DNA of 64,000 nucleotides, taken from Mucilaginibacter sp. SG564. Lineage in GTDB: Bacteria > Bacteroidota > Bacteroidia > Sphingobacteriales > Sphingobacteriaceae. Under the pieces are notes generated by a model, which ran no database searches, had not been told where the DNA came from, and was given only the letters and a program-made list of their open reading frames with translations. The stretch covers positions 558,001-622,000 of the forward strand of contig NZ_JABGNA010000001.1 in NCBI RefSeq assembly GCF_013149275.1. Reading direction: 5' to 3'. Shown one piece after another: positions 9,556 through 18,202 of this stretch (position 1 is its first letter; each line of letters begins with the position of its first letter). The position numbers and the translations under genes are program-made.

Positions 9556-9595
9556 GAATTGTATCCATGAAAAAAAAGCTTCCTGGATACAATTC
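9556..9595. terminator. 12-bp inverted repeat between porin and AraC genes
   Basis: Arms GAATTGTATCCA (9556-9567) and TGGATACAATTC (9584-9595) pair perfectly across a 16-base A-rich loop. It lies after the porin stop on the minus strand and before the AraC start, so it may end porin transcription. The loop is large and there is no clean U-run, so an operator or processing site is also possible. Confidence 0.45.
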
Positions 9596-9635
9596 TTACC
9601 ATTACCCCGTAATTTTTAAATCGGTACCCGGTCAA

Positions 9636-10712
9636 TTAAAAGCTAAACGCCAGTGAAGTGGTTAAGGCGATGTTATGATCCAATGTTTTGTTGTTGTTAT
9701 TGACAAAAATATCGTCTTTGCTATTCAAACTCCTAATCTCTGTTCGCCATGTTAAATTGCTGAGGATGTTATAATCTACATTTGCCGAAAAGCCCCATGT
9801 TTTAAAACCATTGGGTGTATTTGTAGCTATAATGACGCCATTTTTATCATTATAATATTCAGCCCTTACACCAATGCTGGTTTTGGACGTAGCCGCGTAT
9901 TTTAAGATCAGGGCAGATGTATACCAGGTGTTAAAATCTGATGATCCTTTGGTTTTTTGCTCAGCTCCTATATCAAACCCAAGTGTGGCCGCCCATTTGT
10001 CGCTTAACTGAAAAATGCCATAAAAATCATGGAAGTAACGCATTTTTCGCACACTATCCGGTTTATCATTTCCAATAAAGGTGCTGCTATTCAGTGTTAT
10101 TTTGGATGATGGTTTAAAAGTAACCTGTGTGCCAAAGGCCGGAGTGGTATTACCATCAATTCTTTGTATGCGCTGCCATCCATTCAGCACTAAGGCGCTT
10201 AAATACCATTTTTCATTTTGGGAGGTATAGCTCAGCCTCGCTCCGGTTTCAAAATAGGGTGAGTTTTCGGCAGCCAAACTGCGGCTAAGTGTTGGGTTAT
10301 CCTTGCCTACAGCACTTTCCCAACCAATGTGTGATGGCAATACACCAGCATCTATCCATAAATTATTTTTAGATGATAACCTGACACCAATATTAGCTTC
10401 ATAGATATTTTTGAGCAGGCCAGGTTCTGCAGAATAATTAGCATTCATGTAGGTACCGGTGGCAAATGTGAAATTCCCCCGCACTTTGTCAGAACTGTAA
10501 GCGGCTTTAATGTATGCCAGATTTAAATTAACCTCATTATTCCTGCTGAAATTGTATAAGAATGGCGGCATAGTATTGTTGAGTGGCCTGTTAAAATCAT
10601 AGTTGTAATAAGCTTCCAGGTAAGCACTTATGGTAATGGGAGAAGTTTTTGTTTCCTGTGCCATTGCACCGGCAGTCATTAATAATATTATTCCTGTAAT
10701 AAGTTTTTTCAT
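9636..10712 (-). CDS. Outer-membrane beta-barrel porin
   Basis: A 358-residue protein with a signal peptide (MKKLITGIILLMTAGAMAQ, cleavage after Ala18) and a terminal Phe (SLAFSF), the mark of outer-membrane barrel insertion. The body alternates amphipathic strands with aromatic ends. It resembles the porins (OprP/BBP2-type) that in many Bacteroidota sit at the end of kdpFABC potassium-ATPase operons. Here no kdpA/B/C precede it, only very small membrane ORFs. Likely a general or ion-selective diffusion channel. Confidence 0.8.
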   Translation of the reverse strand: MKKLITGIILLMTAGAMAQETKTSPITISAYLEAYYNYDFNRPLNNTMPPFLYNFSRNNEVNLNLAYIKAAYSSDKVRGNFTFATGTYMNANYSAEPGLLKNIYEANIGVRLSSKNNLWIDAGVLPSHIGWESAVGKDNPTLSRSLAAENSPYFETGARLSYTSQNEKWYLSALVLNGWQRIQRIDGNTTPAFGTQVTFKPSSKITLNSSTFIGNDKPDSVRKMRYFHDFYGIFQLSDKWAATLGFDIGAEQKTKGSSDFNTWYTSALILKYAATSKTSIGVRAEYYNDKNGVIIATNTPNGFKTWGFSANVDYNILSNLTWRTEIRSLNSKDDIFVNNNNKTLDHNIALTTSLAFSF

Positions 10713-10764
10713 TTGTTTTTTTGTTTTAATTCTTTGTTCTCAACTGGTCTAATGGCGCGTTTAA

Positions 10765-10896
10765 TTATAATACATTTACTTTCGCTGAGTTAAACACCTG
10801 TAGCACAGGATTTATAGTTTTGGTAATTAGAAATTTGGAGTTTAGGAGCACATAAGCCATGCACGCAAACATGAATATGGCAAGGATGAAGATCAT
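10765..10896 (-). CDS. Candidate 43-residue membrane peptide, KdpF-like
   Basis: Short frame starting at the ATG at 10896 (MIFILAIFMFACMAYVLLNS) and ending with TAA at 10765. One transmembrane helix is followed by a short polar tail. The helix pattern with YVLL near its end is reminiscent of KdpF, the small subunit of the Kdp ATPase, and it sits just before a kdp-type porin. An overlapping frame from 10972 (MIYALLGLAFSRLFLNL) competes for the same DNA. Coding status is unproven; conservation across relatives would decide. Confidence 0.35.
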   Translation of the reverse strand: MIFILAIFMFACMAYVLLNSKFLITKTINPVLQVFNSAKVNVL

Positions 10897-10998
10897 AAGG
10901 TTTAGTTTCTGAAGGAGTGGACAGATTTAAAAATAGCCGCGAGAAAGCGAGGCCGAGCAGGGCATAGATCATAGTTGTTATTTGTTTTGAGTATTTAT

Positions 10999-11187
10999 TT
11001 AGTGATGCAGGAAAAAATGAAATTTTAAGTAGCAGATATAGAGCAGGGACAAGGTCATGAGCCAGGCGAAAACAATAATGACAACATCCTTAAATGTGTA
11101 TTTTTCCTTTTCTTCAGAGGACTTAGTGGCGGGGAGATGTATTCGTTTTTGCATGGCGAGCATTTCTTGTTTGCCTCGTAGTGCCAA
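10999..11187 (-). CDS. Small single-span membrane protein of unknown function
   Basis: A 62-residue frame; an internal ATG at 11154 (MQKRIHLPATKS) is an alternative start giving 51 residues. A charged N-terminal half (SSEEKEKYTFKD) is followed by one hydrophobic helix (VVIIVFAWLMTLSLLYICYL) and a short aromatic/His tail. It is the first frame of a minus-strand row that ends with the porin. No family recognised; possibly an accessory peptide of the former or missing transporter operon. Confidence 0.45.
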   Translation of the reverse strand: MALRGKQEMLAMQKRIHLPATKSSEEKEKYTFKDVVIIVFAWLMTLSLLYICYLKFHFFLHH

Positions 11188-11426
11188 AACAAGGGCCAGA
11201 CCAGGAGAAAATCGCAGTAAACTAAACTAATTGATTGTTGGTCAATTTATTAAATTGAAAAATAACAGAGTGCTATGTATACGCCACGCTTTGAAAGAAC
11301 TCTCATTTTGAGAGGGTATATCAATATTGAATGGTTGTGATATCTACGATGCAATTGAATTTTATATCCTGCAACAGAGTATAAACTTTTACCATAATTG
11401 TATAAAAACGGATCAAAGAATTGCCG

Positions 11427-11434
11427 TAATTTAG
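11427..11434 (+). promoter_or_regulatory. -7 promoter element of HYC_CC_PP-like gene
   Basis: TAATTTAG differs at one position from the Bacteroidota -7 consensus TAnnTTTG and ends four bases before the GTG start at 11439. This spacing leaves no room for a 5' leader. Confidence 0.45.
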
Positions 11435-11438
11435 CACT

Positions 11439-11819
11439 GTGAAAAGAGTCGCAGTCATATTACTTCTCCTGATCTACACGGCATCTGTTTGTGGAATTAC
11501 CATAACTAAGTTTTATTGCTGTGGTAAATTAGCCGGTGTTTCTCTGTCTGTTAGTCCCGCATTAAAAAGTGACCATAAGGCAGCAAGTGGTTCCGATTGC
11601 TGCAAAATTGTTAAGGCAAACTTCAAAGTAAAAGACAATCATGTTTCGGCCAAAACAGGTTTAAGCTTAAAAAAATCGTTTGCATTAGTTGATCTTGTAT
11701 TTTTCAATCCAGCTTCCCTGGAAAAGATCGCCTTAAAAGAATTACAGGGTTATAATAGTGAGGCACCACATGTTCAGCGTAATCCTCTTTACATCCTATA
11801 TTCCAGTTACAGAATTTAA
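11439..11819 (+). CDS. HYC_CC_PP-like small exported protein
   Basis: A 126-residue protein beginning at a GTG, with a signal sequence (RVAVILLLLIYTASVCG). It has the pattern of the Bacteroidota HYC_CC_PP family: an FYCCGKL motif after the signal, a second cysteine pair in SDCCK, and a proline-containing segment near the end. The family is often found near metal-handling genes; its biochemical function is not known. Cysteine pairs suggest metal binding or disulfides in the periplasm. The start lies four bases after a promoter-like element. Confidence 0.6.
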   Translation: MKRVAVILLLLIYTASVCGITITKFYCCGKLAGVSLSVSPALKSDHKAASGSDCCKIVKANFKVKDNHVSAKTGLSLKKSFALVDLVFFNPASLEKIALKELQGYNSEAPHVQRNPLYILYSSYRI

Positions 11820-11947
11820 TACCTCAGGTATTTCACCCCATAATCATTTAATCGCTATTCAGGCGAAATTAATTGTTCAACTTATTATTTAATATCTCCT
11901 ATTTATCAATTTGTTGCTGGAGAATTTCGGTACTTATATTTTTTACA

Positions 11948-12370
11948 ATGAAAACTTTCAAATTTTCGATCATTTTATTTGTTCTGCTTTTGGCAAAATC
12001 ATTAGTGCAGGCCAATAGCTTTAATATTCAACTTACTCCGTTAACACAGGATTCACTCGTGGCAATTAAAAATCTGAAGCTATCAGATTTTAAAATTCTG
12101 GAAAGAGGTGCAATTATCATTTACGAACGCCAGCGTCCGGGGGATAAGCTTAACCTTTTCAAACCAATCCTTACCCATTACTTCAGCATAAAGGGTTCAG
12201 ATAAAGTTTACCTGCTTACACTGGAAAATTTAAAGAAGATCTATAAAAACGGCCGGGCATTTGAGATTCTGGATACACGATTCAGAACAGATAACGATCT
12301 GTTGGACTACGATACTATTCATCAACAATACAGTATCAATTATTACTTGTCAAAAGTAGATCAAGTTTAA
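11948..12370 (+). CDS. Exported hypothetical protein
   Basis: About 140 residues from the ATG at 11948, which starts a good signal peptide (MKTFKFSIILFVLLLAKSLVQA). A longer frame to 11873 adds a hydrophobic stretch that does not look native. The mature part (LTPLTQDSLVAIKNLKLSDF, then LLTLENLKKIYKNG) is mixed alpha/beta with no recognised motif. It follows the HYC_CC_PP-like gene by 128 bases in the same direction and could be functionally linked. Confidence 0.6.
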   Translation: MKTFKFSIILFVLLLAKSLVQANSFNIQLTPLTQDSLVAIKNLKLSDFKILERGAIIIYERQRPGDKLNLFKPILTHYFSIKGSDKVYLLTLENLKKIYKNGRAFEILDTRFRTDNDLLDYDTIHQQYSINYYLSKVDQV

Positions 12371-12412
12371 TTATTAAACCTGCAATAATCATTCGGTTCC
12401 CTCGCTAAAATG

Positions 12413-12444
12413 AAAAAGCCCTCTTGAAAAATCAAGAGGGCTTT
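12413..12444. terminator. Bidirectional intrinsic terminator
   Basis: A 13-bp perfect stem (AAAGCCCTCTTGA / TCAAGAGGGCTTT) with a four-base A loop. A- and T-rich flanks let it work in both directions, ending the plus-strand exported-protein gene and the minus-strand tRNA gene. Confidence 0.85.
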
Positions 12445-12445
12445 G

Positions 12446-12525
12446 TACCCAGCGCCGGAGTCGAACCGGCACGGTTTCCCACAGGTGTTTGAGACCAGCG
12501 CGTCTACCAATTCCGCCAGCTGGGC
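12446..12525 (-). tRNA. tRNA-Leu (anticodon CAA)
   Basis: Read on the minus strand, the cloverleaf has a 7-bp acceptor stem GCCCAGC/GCTGGGT with discriminator A, the D-arm box GGTAGACGC, anticodon loop CTCAAAC giving CAA, a long class II variable arm as expected for leucine, and the T-arm GGTTCGACTCC. The 3' CCA is not encoded. A terminator hairpin follows immediately. Confidence 0.93.
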
Positions 12526-12550
12526 ATGCTCTTATTGTAAGTGGTATTTC

Positions 12551-13075
12551 TTACAAGCGGGCTGCAAATGTATCTAAACTCTCTTTAATTCGCAACAGAT
12601 ATTTTTGTCTAAAGTAAATTTCTGCTATTTCATTGCGTCGGCTTTCCTGCGCTGTGTGGTCCAAATGTTCGTAACCGGCAGTCAGTTTAGTAAGTTTGTC
12701 ATTAATATCGCCCTCAATAGCAAGCACTTCCGCGGTAACCTCAGCCAGCTGTCCGGCGTCGTCAACTTCCATCAGGCGTTCATTAATATCCATCATTTCC
12801 ATTAAAAAATCTGCCGGAAGTTGTGGTTTTGCCCCCTCAGATACCAGGTTATGCAGCTTTAAAATGTATTCCATACGGCGTGCCGGGTCCGAAAGTACCT
12901 GGTAAGCCTTGTTATTTAGTGTAGATAATTCCAGTATTTCCTGCTGTTTAGTTTCATCTTCGCCGGCATAAAAATCAGGATGATATTGTTTGCTTAGCGC
13001 GTAAAATTTCTTTTTCAGCAATGCCGCTTCTATATCAAATGATTCAGGTATGTCGTAAAATTCAAAATAATTCAT
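12551..13075 (-). CDS. hscB: Iron-sulfur cluster co-chaperone HscB
   Basis: A 174-residue J-domain protein of HscB length. The N-terminal J domain has the HPD signature at residues 32-34 (KQYHPDF) and the HscB-specific stretch LNNKAYQVLSDPARRMEYIL. The C-terminal half is the three-helix domain that binds the IscU scaffold (FLMEMMDINERL). It stimulates the HscA/DnaK-type ATPase during Fe-S cluster transfer in the cytoplasm. No other isc/suf genes are adjacent; a tRNA gene lies downstream. Confidence 0.85.
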   Translation of the reverse strand: MNYFEFYDIPESFDIEAALLKKKFYALSKQYHPDFYAGEDETKQQEILELSTLNNKAYQVLSDPARRMEYILKLHNLVSEGAKPQLPADFLMEMMDINERLMEVDDAGQLAEVTAEVLAIEGDINDKLTKLTAGYEHLDHTAQESRRNEIAEIYFRQKYLLRIKESLDTFAARL

Positions 13076-13080
13076 AGCAC

Positions 13081-13208
13081 GAATTTCACTAATAAAAACT
13101 AATTAGTACGAATGGATGTGCATTAATTACATCCATATTATTGAACTGTGTGCAATTTCTATTTGCGAGTATCCATTCGTGCTAATTAGTTTTTATCCGT
13201 GAAATTAG
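13081..13208. repeat. Large imperfect inverted repeat between hscB and kdsA
   Basis: Two arms of about 38 bp (13081-13118 and 13171-13208) pair with only a few mismatches; both contain TAAAAACTAATTAG. The loop has its own small hairpin (GGATGT/ACATCC). It resembles the ATTTCAC-GAATT type intergenic repeats common in Bacteroidota genomes. Likely non-coding mobile or structural repeat. Confidence 0.75.
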
Positions 13209-13228
13209 TGTCCGGTATTTCCTATTCG

Positions 13229-13256
13229 TTGTAATTGGTGCTTATCATTATCTTTG
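13229..13256 (+). promoter_or_regulatory. Promoter of kdsA
   Basis: TTG at 13229-13231 and, 17 bases on, TATCTTTG at 13249-13256, a full match to the Bacteroidota -7 consensus TAnnTTTG. The kdsA ATG follows 26 bases later. Confidence 0.65.
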
Positions 13257-13282
13257 CCTCTTACACCATAATACACCGCAAT

Positions 13283-14059
13283 ATGTTGTTTGAAAAAATA
13301 CGGCAGAAGCCGTTCTTTATATTAGGGCCATGCGTAATGGAAAACCAGGAGCTCTTATACCAGGTAGCCGAAAAAGTGGCCGAAGCAGGTGAACGTTATC
13401 AGGTTCCTGTAATATTTAAATCGTCATTTGATAAAGCTAACCGTACATCTATCCATTCGTATCGTGGCCCGGGTATCGAAAAAGGGATGGAAATGCTGCA
13501 AAATGTAAAAGACCGTTTTGGCTTGCCTGTAACTACCGATATTCATGAACCCGCACAAGCTGCTATAGCCGCCCAGGTAGTTGATATACTTCAAATTCCG
13601 GCTTTTTTATGCCGCCAAACCGATCTGTTGGTAGCTGCTGCAAAAACTGGTAAGATAGTCAATGTAAAAAAAGCGCAGTTTTTATCAGGTCAGGATATGT
13701 TTTACCCTGCACAAAAAGTTATTGAAGCCGGTAATGATCAGGTGATACTTACCGAGCGGGGTAATATGTATGGATACAATAACCTGGCTGTTGATTTCAG
13801 GAATATTTATGATATGAAAGCTTTCGGACATCCTGTTTGTATGGATTGTACCCACTCGGTACAGCGCCCCGGTGGTGCTGGTGGTAAAACTGGTGGCGAT
13901 CGTACTTTTGTACCCATGATGGCCCTGGCGGCAAAGGCATTTGGTGCCGATGGATACTTTATGGAGATACACCCTGATCCGGATAACGCGCTAAGTGATG
14001 GCCCAAACATGGTTAAATTGCATGATCTGGATAAGGTAATGGCTCCGCTGGTGTCTTGA
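13283..14059 (+). CDS. kdsA: 3-deoxy-8-phosphooctulonate (Kdo-8-P) synthase
   Basis: A 258-residue enzyme when started at the ATG at 13283; a frame open to 13235 runs through the promoter and is rejected. It condenses phosphoenolpyruvate with arabinose-5-phosphate to give Kdo-8-phosphate for the lipopolysaccharide core. Family motifs are clear: FILGPCVMEN near the start, FKSSFDKANRTS, DIHEP, NVKKAQF and the C-terminal MDCTHSVQRPGG. The next gene encodes arabinose-5-phosphate isomerase, the step that supplies its substrate. Confidence 0.95.
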   Translation: MLFEKIRQKPFFILGPCVMENQELLYQVAEKVAEAGERYQVPVIFKSSFDKANRTSIHSYRGPGIEKGMEMLQNVKDRFGLPVTTDIHEPAQAAIAAQVVDILQIPAFLCRQTDLLVAAAKTGKIVNVKKAQFLSGQDMFYPAQKVIEAGNDQVILTERGNMYGYNNLAVDFRNIYDMKAFGHPVCMDCTHSVQRPGGAGGKTGGDRTFVPMMALAAKAFGADGYFMEIHPDPDNALSDGPNMVKLHDLDKVMAPLVS

Positions 14060-14250
14060 TGAACTAATTTGTCTGAATCTGAATTTACTGAATTAAAGAA
14101 TTAACAGAATCCAGGTTGAATAATTAATAAGTAAAATTTCGATTATGGTAAACCTAATAAAGTACTGCTCATGAGTATGTATTCATACACAGAAGGAATA
14201 ATGTGTAAATCACTAATTCAGTAACTCAATAATTCAATAATTAATTGTGG

Positions 14251-15186
14251 ATGAAAGATATTGCTAAAAGGGTTTTTGATATTGAAATTGAGTCGTTACA
14301 ACATGTGGCCGGCTTAATTGATGATGAATTTTCCAAAGTAGTTAATGTTATACTAAAATCTACAGGTAAACTGGTCGTGATCGGGATAGGTAAATCTGGT
14401 TTGATAGGCAAGAAAATAGCAGCCACGCTAGCCAGTACCGGAACACCCAGTTTTTTTCTGCATCCGGGCGAAGCTTTTCATGGAGATCTGGGTATGGTAA
14501 GCTCCAATGATATGGTGATGCTGATATCTTACTCGGGAGAGACGGATGAGGTGCTCAGGATCATCCCATTTTTAACCTGGAATAAGAACGTTGTTATTGG
14601 TGTTACGGGTAACCCGAACTCAACAGTGGCAAAAAACAGCCATCATCATTTAAATATAAAAATTTCAAGAGAAGCTTGTCCACTTGAACTGGCGCCTACT
14701 TCATCAACTACGGCAGCATTGGTTATGGGCGATGCCCTTGCTATAGCCTTAATGGAATCACGAGACTTTCAGCAACATGATTTTGCCCGGTTTCATCCCG
14801 GCGGAAGCCTGGGACGTAAGTTATTAGTTAAGGTAAAGGATCTGATGCGTACAGATAAGCTGCCTTTTATAAATGAAAGCGCCACCTTTATGGAGTTATT
14901 GCTCAGCATGTCTGCCGGGAGATTAGGGATGGTAATGGTAGGGGACGCCACTTATATCAAAGGAATAGTTACCGACGGTGATTTGCGCAGGGCATTATTA
15001 CAACATCCGGATACTTCAACTTTAACGGTTGCCGAAATTATGACCCCGAACCCTATTATTATTGATGAAGAGGAATTCGTGAGCCGGGCCGAACAATTAA
15101 TGATCGAAAAAAAGATCACAACACTGTTAGTGGGTTCTGCATTGGAAAGAACTATCAAGGGAGTTTACCAGATCTATAATCAATAG
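14251..15186 (+). CDS. kdsD: Arabinose-5-phosphate isomerase (KdsD/KpsF)
   Basis: About 311 residues. An N-terminal SIS sugar-phosphate isomerase domain (VVIGIGKSGLIGKKIAATL, then SYSGETDEVLRIIP) is followed by two CBS domains (VKDLMRTDKLP; VAEIMTPNPIIIDEEEF). It interconverts ribulose-5-phosphate and arabinose-5-phosphate for Kdo synthesis. The ATG at 14251 is preferred to the TTG two codons upstream. It is separated from kdsA by about 190 bases of repeat-like AT-rich DNA, so the two genes may have separate promoters. Confidence 0.93.
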   Translation: MKDIAKRVFDIEIESLQHVAGLIDDEFSKVVNVILKSTGKLVVIGIGKSGLIGKKIAATLASTGTPSFFLHPGEAFHGDLGMVSSNDMVMLISYSGETDEVLRIIPFLTWNKNVVIGVTGNPNSTVAKNSHHHLNIKISREACPLELAPTSSTTAALVMGDALAIALMESRDFQQHDFARFHPGGSLGRKLLVKVKDLMRTDKLPFINESATFMELLLSMSAGRLGMVMVGDATYIKGIVTDGDLRRALLQHPDTSTLTVAEIMTPNPIIIDEEEFVSRAEQLMIEKKITTLLVGSALERTIKGVYQIYNQ

Positions 15187-15241
15187 GGTAGGCTAAGCGA
15201 CAAAAAAATAAATCTATATTTACGATCTACAGCTATATAAA

Positions 15242-16579
15242 ATGATTGATCAAGAGTCAAATCAATTCCAAAAAAAATTTACACCATCAGCCAATACTCA
15301 TATTGCTATTATTGGATTAGGATATGTTGGGTTGCCCTTAGCCGTAGAGTTTGCCAAAAAATACCCGGTAAAAGGGTTTGATATCAAACAAAGCCGTGTT
15401 GAAGAATTGAACAGTGCCTTTGATCGTACCCTCGAAACGGATTCGGCTGTATTATCTTCGGTATTAACAACTAATGTAGCAGCAGATAAAGGGCTTTTAT
15501 TTACATCTTCTATCCAGGATATCGCTTCCTGTACTATTTATATCATCGCTGTTCCTACCCCTACAGATCAATATAATCGTCCTGATCTGGGTTTGCTGAT
15601 TAAAGCCAGTGAAAGTGTAGGCAGCGTGCTTAAAGCAGGGGATGTGGTGATCTATGAATCTACAGTATATCCGGGTGCTACAGAAGATGTTTGTATCCCG
15701 GTGTTGGAGCAAAGCTCCGGACTTAAATTTAATGCTGACTTTTTTGCTGGATATTCACCAGAACGTATCAATCCGGGCGACAAGGTGCATACACTTACCA
15801 ATATTTTAAAGGTAACCTCGGGATCAACAACCGAGGCCGCTGATTTTATTGATGGGCTTTACCGGTCTATTATAACCGCGGGAACGCACAAGGCGCCCAA
15901 TATAAAAGTGGCCGAAGCATGCAAGGTTATCGAAAATTCGCAACGGGATATCAATATTGCTTTTGTAAACGAGTTGGCCAAAATATTTAACATCATGGAT
16001 ATTGATACCCATGCTGTTTTAGAAGCCGCGGGCACCAAATGGAATTTCCTGAATTTTAAACCTGGACTGGTTGGCGGGCATTGTACAGGGGTTGATCCGT
16101 ATTATCTTGCTCAAAAGGCACAAGAGGTGGGTTATCATCCTGAGATCATACTAGCAGGGCGCAGACTGAATGATGGTATGGGTACTTACGTAGCCTTGGA
16201 GGTTATAAAACTGATGATAAAAAACGATATATCAGTTAAATACTCCAATATACTAATATTAGGTTTTACCTTTAAAGAAAATTGCCCGGATGTGCGTAAC
16301 ACCCGGGTCATTGATATTGTAAAAGTTTTAAGCGGCTTCGAAGCCCGTTGTGAAATATATGACCCCTGGGCTGATCCGGCTGAAGTTAAACAAGAGTATG
16401 GCGTAGATACGGTAAAGGACATTCATAAATTGCGCGGAAATTATGACGCGATAGTTATTGCCGTAGGACACCGGGAATTTCTTAATCTAAATTACAATGA
16501 GCTCAAGAAAAACGATTTATCGGTTATATATGATATCAAAGGAATTTTAGAAAAAGATCTTGTAAGCGGGCGTTTATAA
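15242..16579 (+). CDS. UDP-N-acetyl-hexosamine 6-dehydrogenase (TviB/WbpO-type)
   Basis: A 445-residue nucleotide-sugar dehydrogenase. The N-terminal Rossmann domain has [20 protein letters not shown]. The catalytic cysteine is in [15 protein letters not shown], and the C-terminal UDP-binding domain begins at [20 protein letters not shown]. The short N-terminal extension and this motif set match the Vi-antigen TviB / WbpO group that oxidises UDP-GalNAc or UDP-GlcNAc to uronic acids, rather than UDP-glucose dehydrogenase. It makes a precursor for capsule or O-antigen and sits upstream of an initiating sugar transferase. Confidence 0.88.
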   Translation: MIDQESNQFQKKFTPSANTHIAIIGLGYVGLPLAVEFAKKYPVKGFDIKQSRVEELNSAFDRTLETDSAVLSSVLTTNVAADKGLLFTSSIQDIASCTIYIIAVPTPTDQYNRPDLGLLIKASESVGSVLKAGDVVIYESTVYPGATEDVCIPVLEQSSGLKFNADFFAGYSPERINPGDKVHTLTNILKVTSGSTTEAADFIDGLYRSIITAGTHKAPNIKVAEACKVIENSQRDINIAFVNELAKIFNIMDIDTHAVLEAAGTKWNFLNFKPGLVGGHCTGVDPYYLAQKAQEVGYHPEIILAGRRLNDGMGTYVALEVIKLMIKNDISVKYSNILILGFTFKENCPDVRNTRVIDIVKVLSGFEARCEIYDPWADPAEVKQEYGVDTVKDIHKLRGNYDAIVIAVGHREFLNLNYNELKKNDLSVIYDIKGILEKDLVSGRL

Positions 16580-16653
16580 TTCCTGTCGGCTATATAAAAA
16601 ACTGTTTATATATTGCGGGGTCTTTTGTTTTAGTTAATTGTTTTATATTTGGT

Positions 16654-16684
16654 TTTGTATGGATTCTCTTAATTTATAATTTTG
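16654..16684 (+). promoter_or_regulatory. Consensus Bacteroidota promoter of the sugar-transferase gene
   Basis: TTTG at 16654-16657, a 19-base spacer and TAATTTTG at 16677-16684 match the TTTG-N19-TAnnTTTG consensus exactly. The ATG of the downstream gene is 113 bases on, leaving a long 5' leader. Confidence 0.75.
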
Positions 16685-16797
16685 CGGGCAGCAACTTTAC
16701 AGCTTTACAACCCGTTTAACATTCAGCCTTCAGGTTGCTTTATAAATAAATTATGCTAATTTTAGCGTGTGTTTTCTACTATAATAAGCTCTAATAA

Positions 16798-18201
16798 ATG
16801 ATTCACAGATACGCTACTTTTATTAAAGCAGTGAACCTTACCATTGACTATATTATACTTAATATAAGCATGGTAATTTCTTACTTCATCGAAGACAGAT
16901 CGTATATTTTTTGGATAAATAACAGGAGATATTTACCCATTGTGCTGGTGTTTAATTTGATCTGGCTGTTATCCGCAAATATCACCGGTTTATATGAACA
17001 TGTTTTAAACAAAGACTCCATAAAAACTTATCGGGGTGTAATTAAAACCTATCTTTTATTTGTAAGCTTTATTTGTTTCACCATTATCATACTGATAGGC
17101 ACAAAGGCGTATTTTATAACGCGTGAATATTTGTTTTATTCTTTGGCATTATTTGGCTTTTTGCTGGGGTTATGGAAGCTGGTATTCCTCACCATACGTA
17201 AAAGCGATCGTGCTTCATTGATTGATACCAGGGCCGTAATTATTATTGGAGGCGGCAGAATAGGTGCCGACCTTTACAGCTTTTTTAAATTAAATCCCGA
17301 ACGCGGATATAGCATGATCGGATTCTTTGATGATAACACCGATCATATTATGGATAAGCGTCTTTATCTGGGCGGAACGGAAGATTGTATTAGCTGGGTG
17401 CTTAATAATAAAGTTGATGAAATATTTTGTACCCTGCCTAATTCAGAGGCGCAAACTATTGAAAAGCTGATGCTCGATGCTGATAAAAACCTCATCAGGT
17501 TTAAATTCATTCCCGAATATTATGATTACGCCAAAAAACCAACTTTTATACAAAGCTTTGGGCATATTCCGGTAATATCAGTAAGGCCCGAGCCTTTAGA
17601 GAACATGCTTAACCGGTCAATTAAGCGATTATTTGACGTTGCATTTTCCCTGTTTATCATTTTATTCGTGTTTAGCTGGTTATTTCCTATACTCGCTATT
17701 TTGATAAAACTGGAATCAAGGGGGCCTATATTTTTTGTGCAGGAACGCTCAGGTCGCGACAATAAGCCTTTCAAATGCTATAAGTTCCGAAGCATGCGGG
17801 TAAATAAAGATTCTGATAAGAAGCAAGCGACCCGCGGCGACTCGCGTATTACCAAAACAGGGGCGTTTATCCGTAAAACAAGTATTGATGAATTACCACA
17901 GTTTTTCAACGTACTTTTAGGTAATATGTCTGTAGTAGGGCCAAGGCCACACATGATTAGCCATACCCAGCAATACTCTCAATTGATTGATACTTTCATG
18001 GTACGCCACTTTCTTAAACCGGGCATTACCGGCTGGGCGCAGATACAGGGCCTTAGAGGCGAAACACAAACAACCCAGGCTATGCTTGAACGGGTAGAAG
18101 CTGATGTTTGGTACCTGGAAAATTGGTCGTTCCTGCTGGATATGAAGATCATCTTCCTTACCGTATGGAATGTGGTGAAAGGCGAGAAAAACGCGTTTTA
18201 A
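16798..18201 (+). CDS. Undecaprenyl-phosphate sugar phosphotransferase (WcaJ-like)
   Basis: A 467-residue polyisoprenyl-phosphate hexose-1-phosphate transferase. The N-terminus has four to five membrane helices, followed by a CoA/nucleotide-binding-like domain (AVIIIGGGRIGADLYSFF). The C-terminal catalytic domain carries the family signatures FFVQERSGRDNKPFKCYKFR, RKTSIDELPQFFNVLLG, NMSVVGPRPHM and KPGITGWAQIQGLRG. It starts exopolysaccharide or capsule repeat-unit assembly on undecaprenyl phosphate at the inner membrane. No other glycosyltransferases follow, so the rest of the locus must be elsewhere. Confidence 0.92.
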   Translation: MIHRYATFIKAVNLTIDYIILNISMVISYFIEDRSYIFWINNRRYLPIVLVFNLIWLLSANITGLYEHVLNKDSIKTYRGVIKTYLLFVSFICFTIIILIGTKAYFITREYLFYSLALFGFLLGLWKLVFLTIRKSDRASLIDTRAVIIIGGGRIGADLYSFFKLNPERGYSMIGFFDDNTDHIMDKRLYLGGTEDCISWVLNNKVDEIFCTLPNSEAQTIEKLMLDADKNLIRFKFIPEYYDYAKKPTFIQSFGHIPVISVRPEPLENMLNRSIKRLFDVAFSLFIILFVFSWLFPILAILIKLESRGPIFFVQERSGRDNKPFKCYKFRSMRVNKDSDKKQATRGDSRITKTGAFIRKTSIDELPQFFNVLLGNMSVVGPRPHMISHTQQYSQLIDTFMVRHFLKPGITGWAQIQGLRGETQTTQAMLERVEADVWYLENWSFLLDMKIIFLTVWNVVKGEKNAF

Positions 18202-18202
18202 C

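Noticed and set aside
10790-10972. 60-codon minus-strand frame starting MIYALLGLAF
   Set aside because: Overlaps the better KdpF-like frame at 10765-10896; its second half (HPCHIHVCVHG) does not look like protein. Only the first 20 residues are membrane-like.
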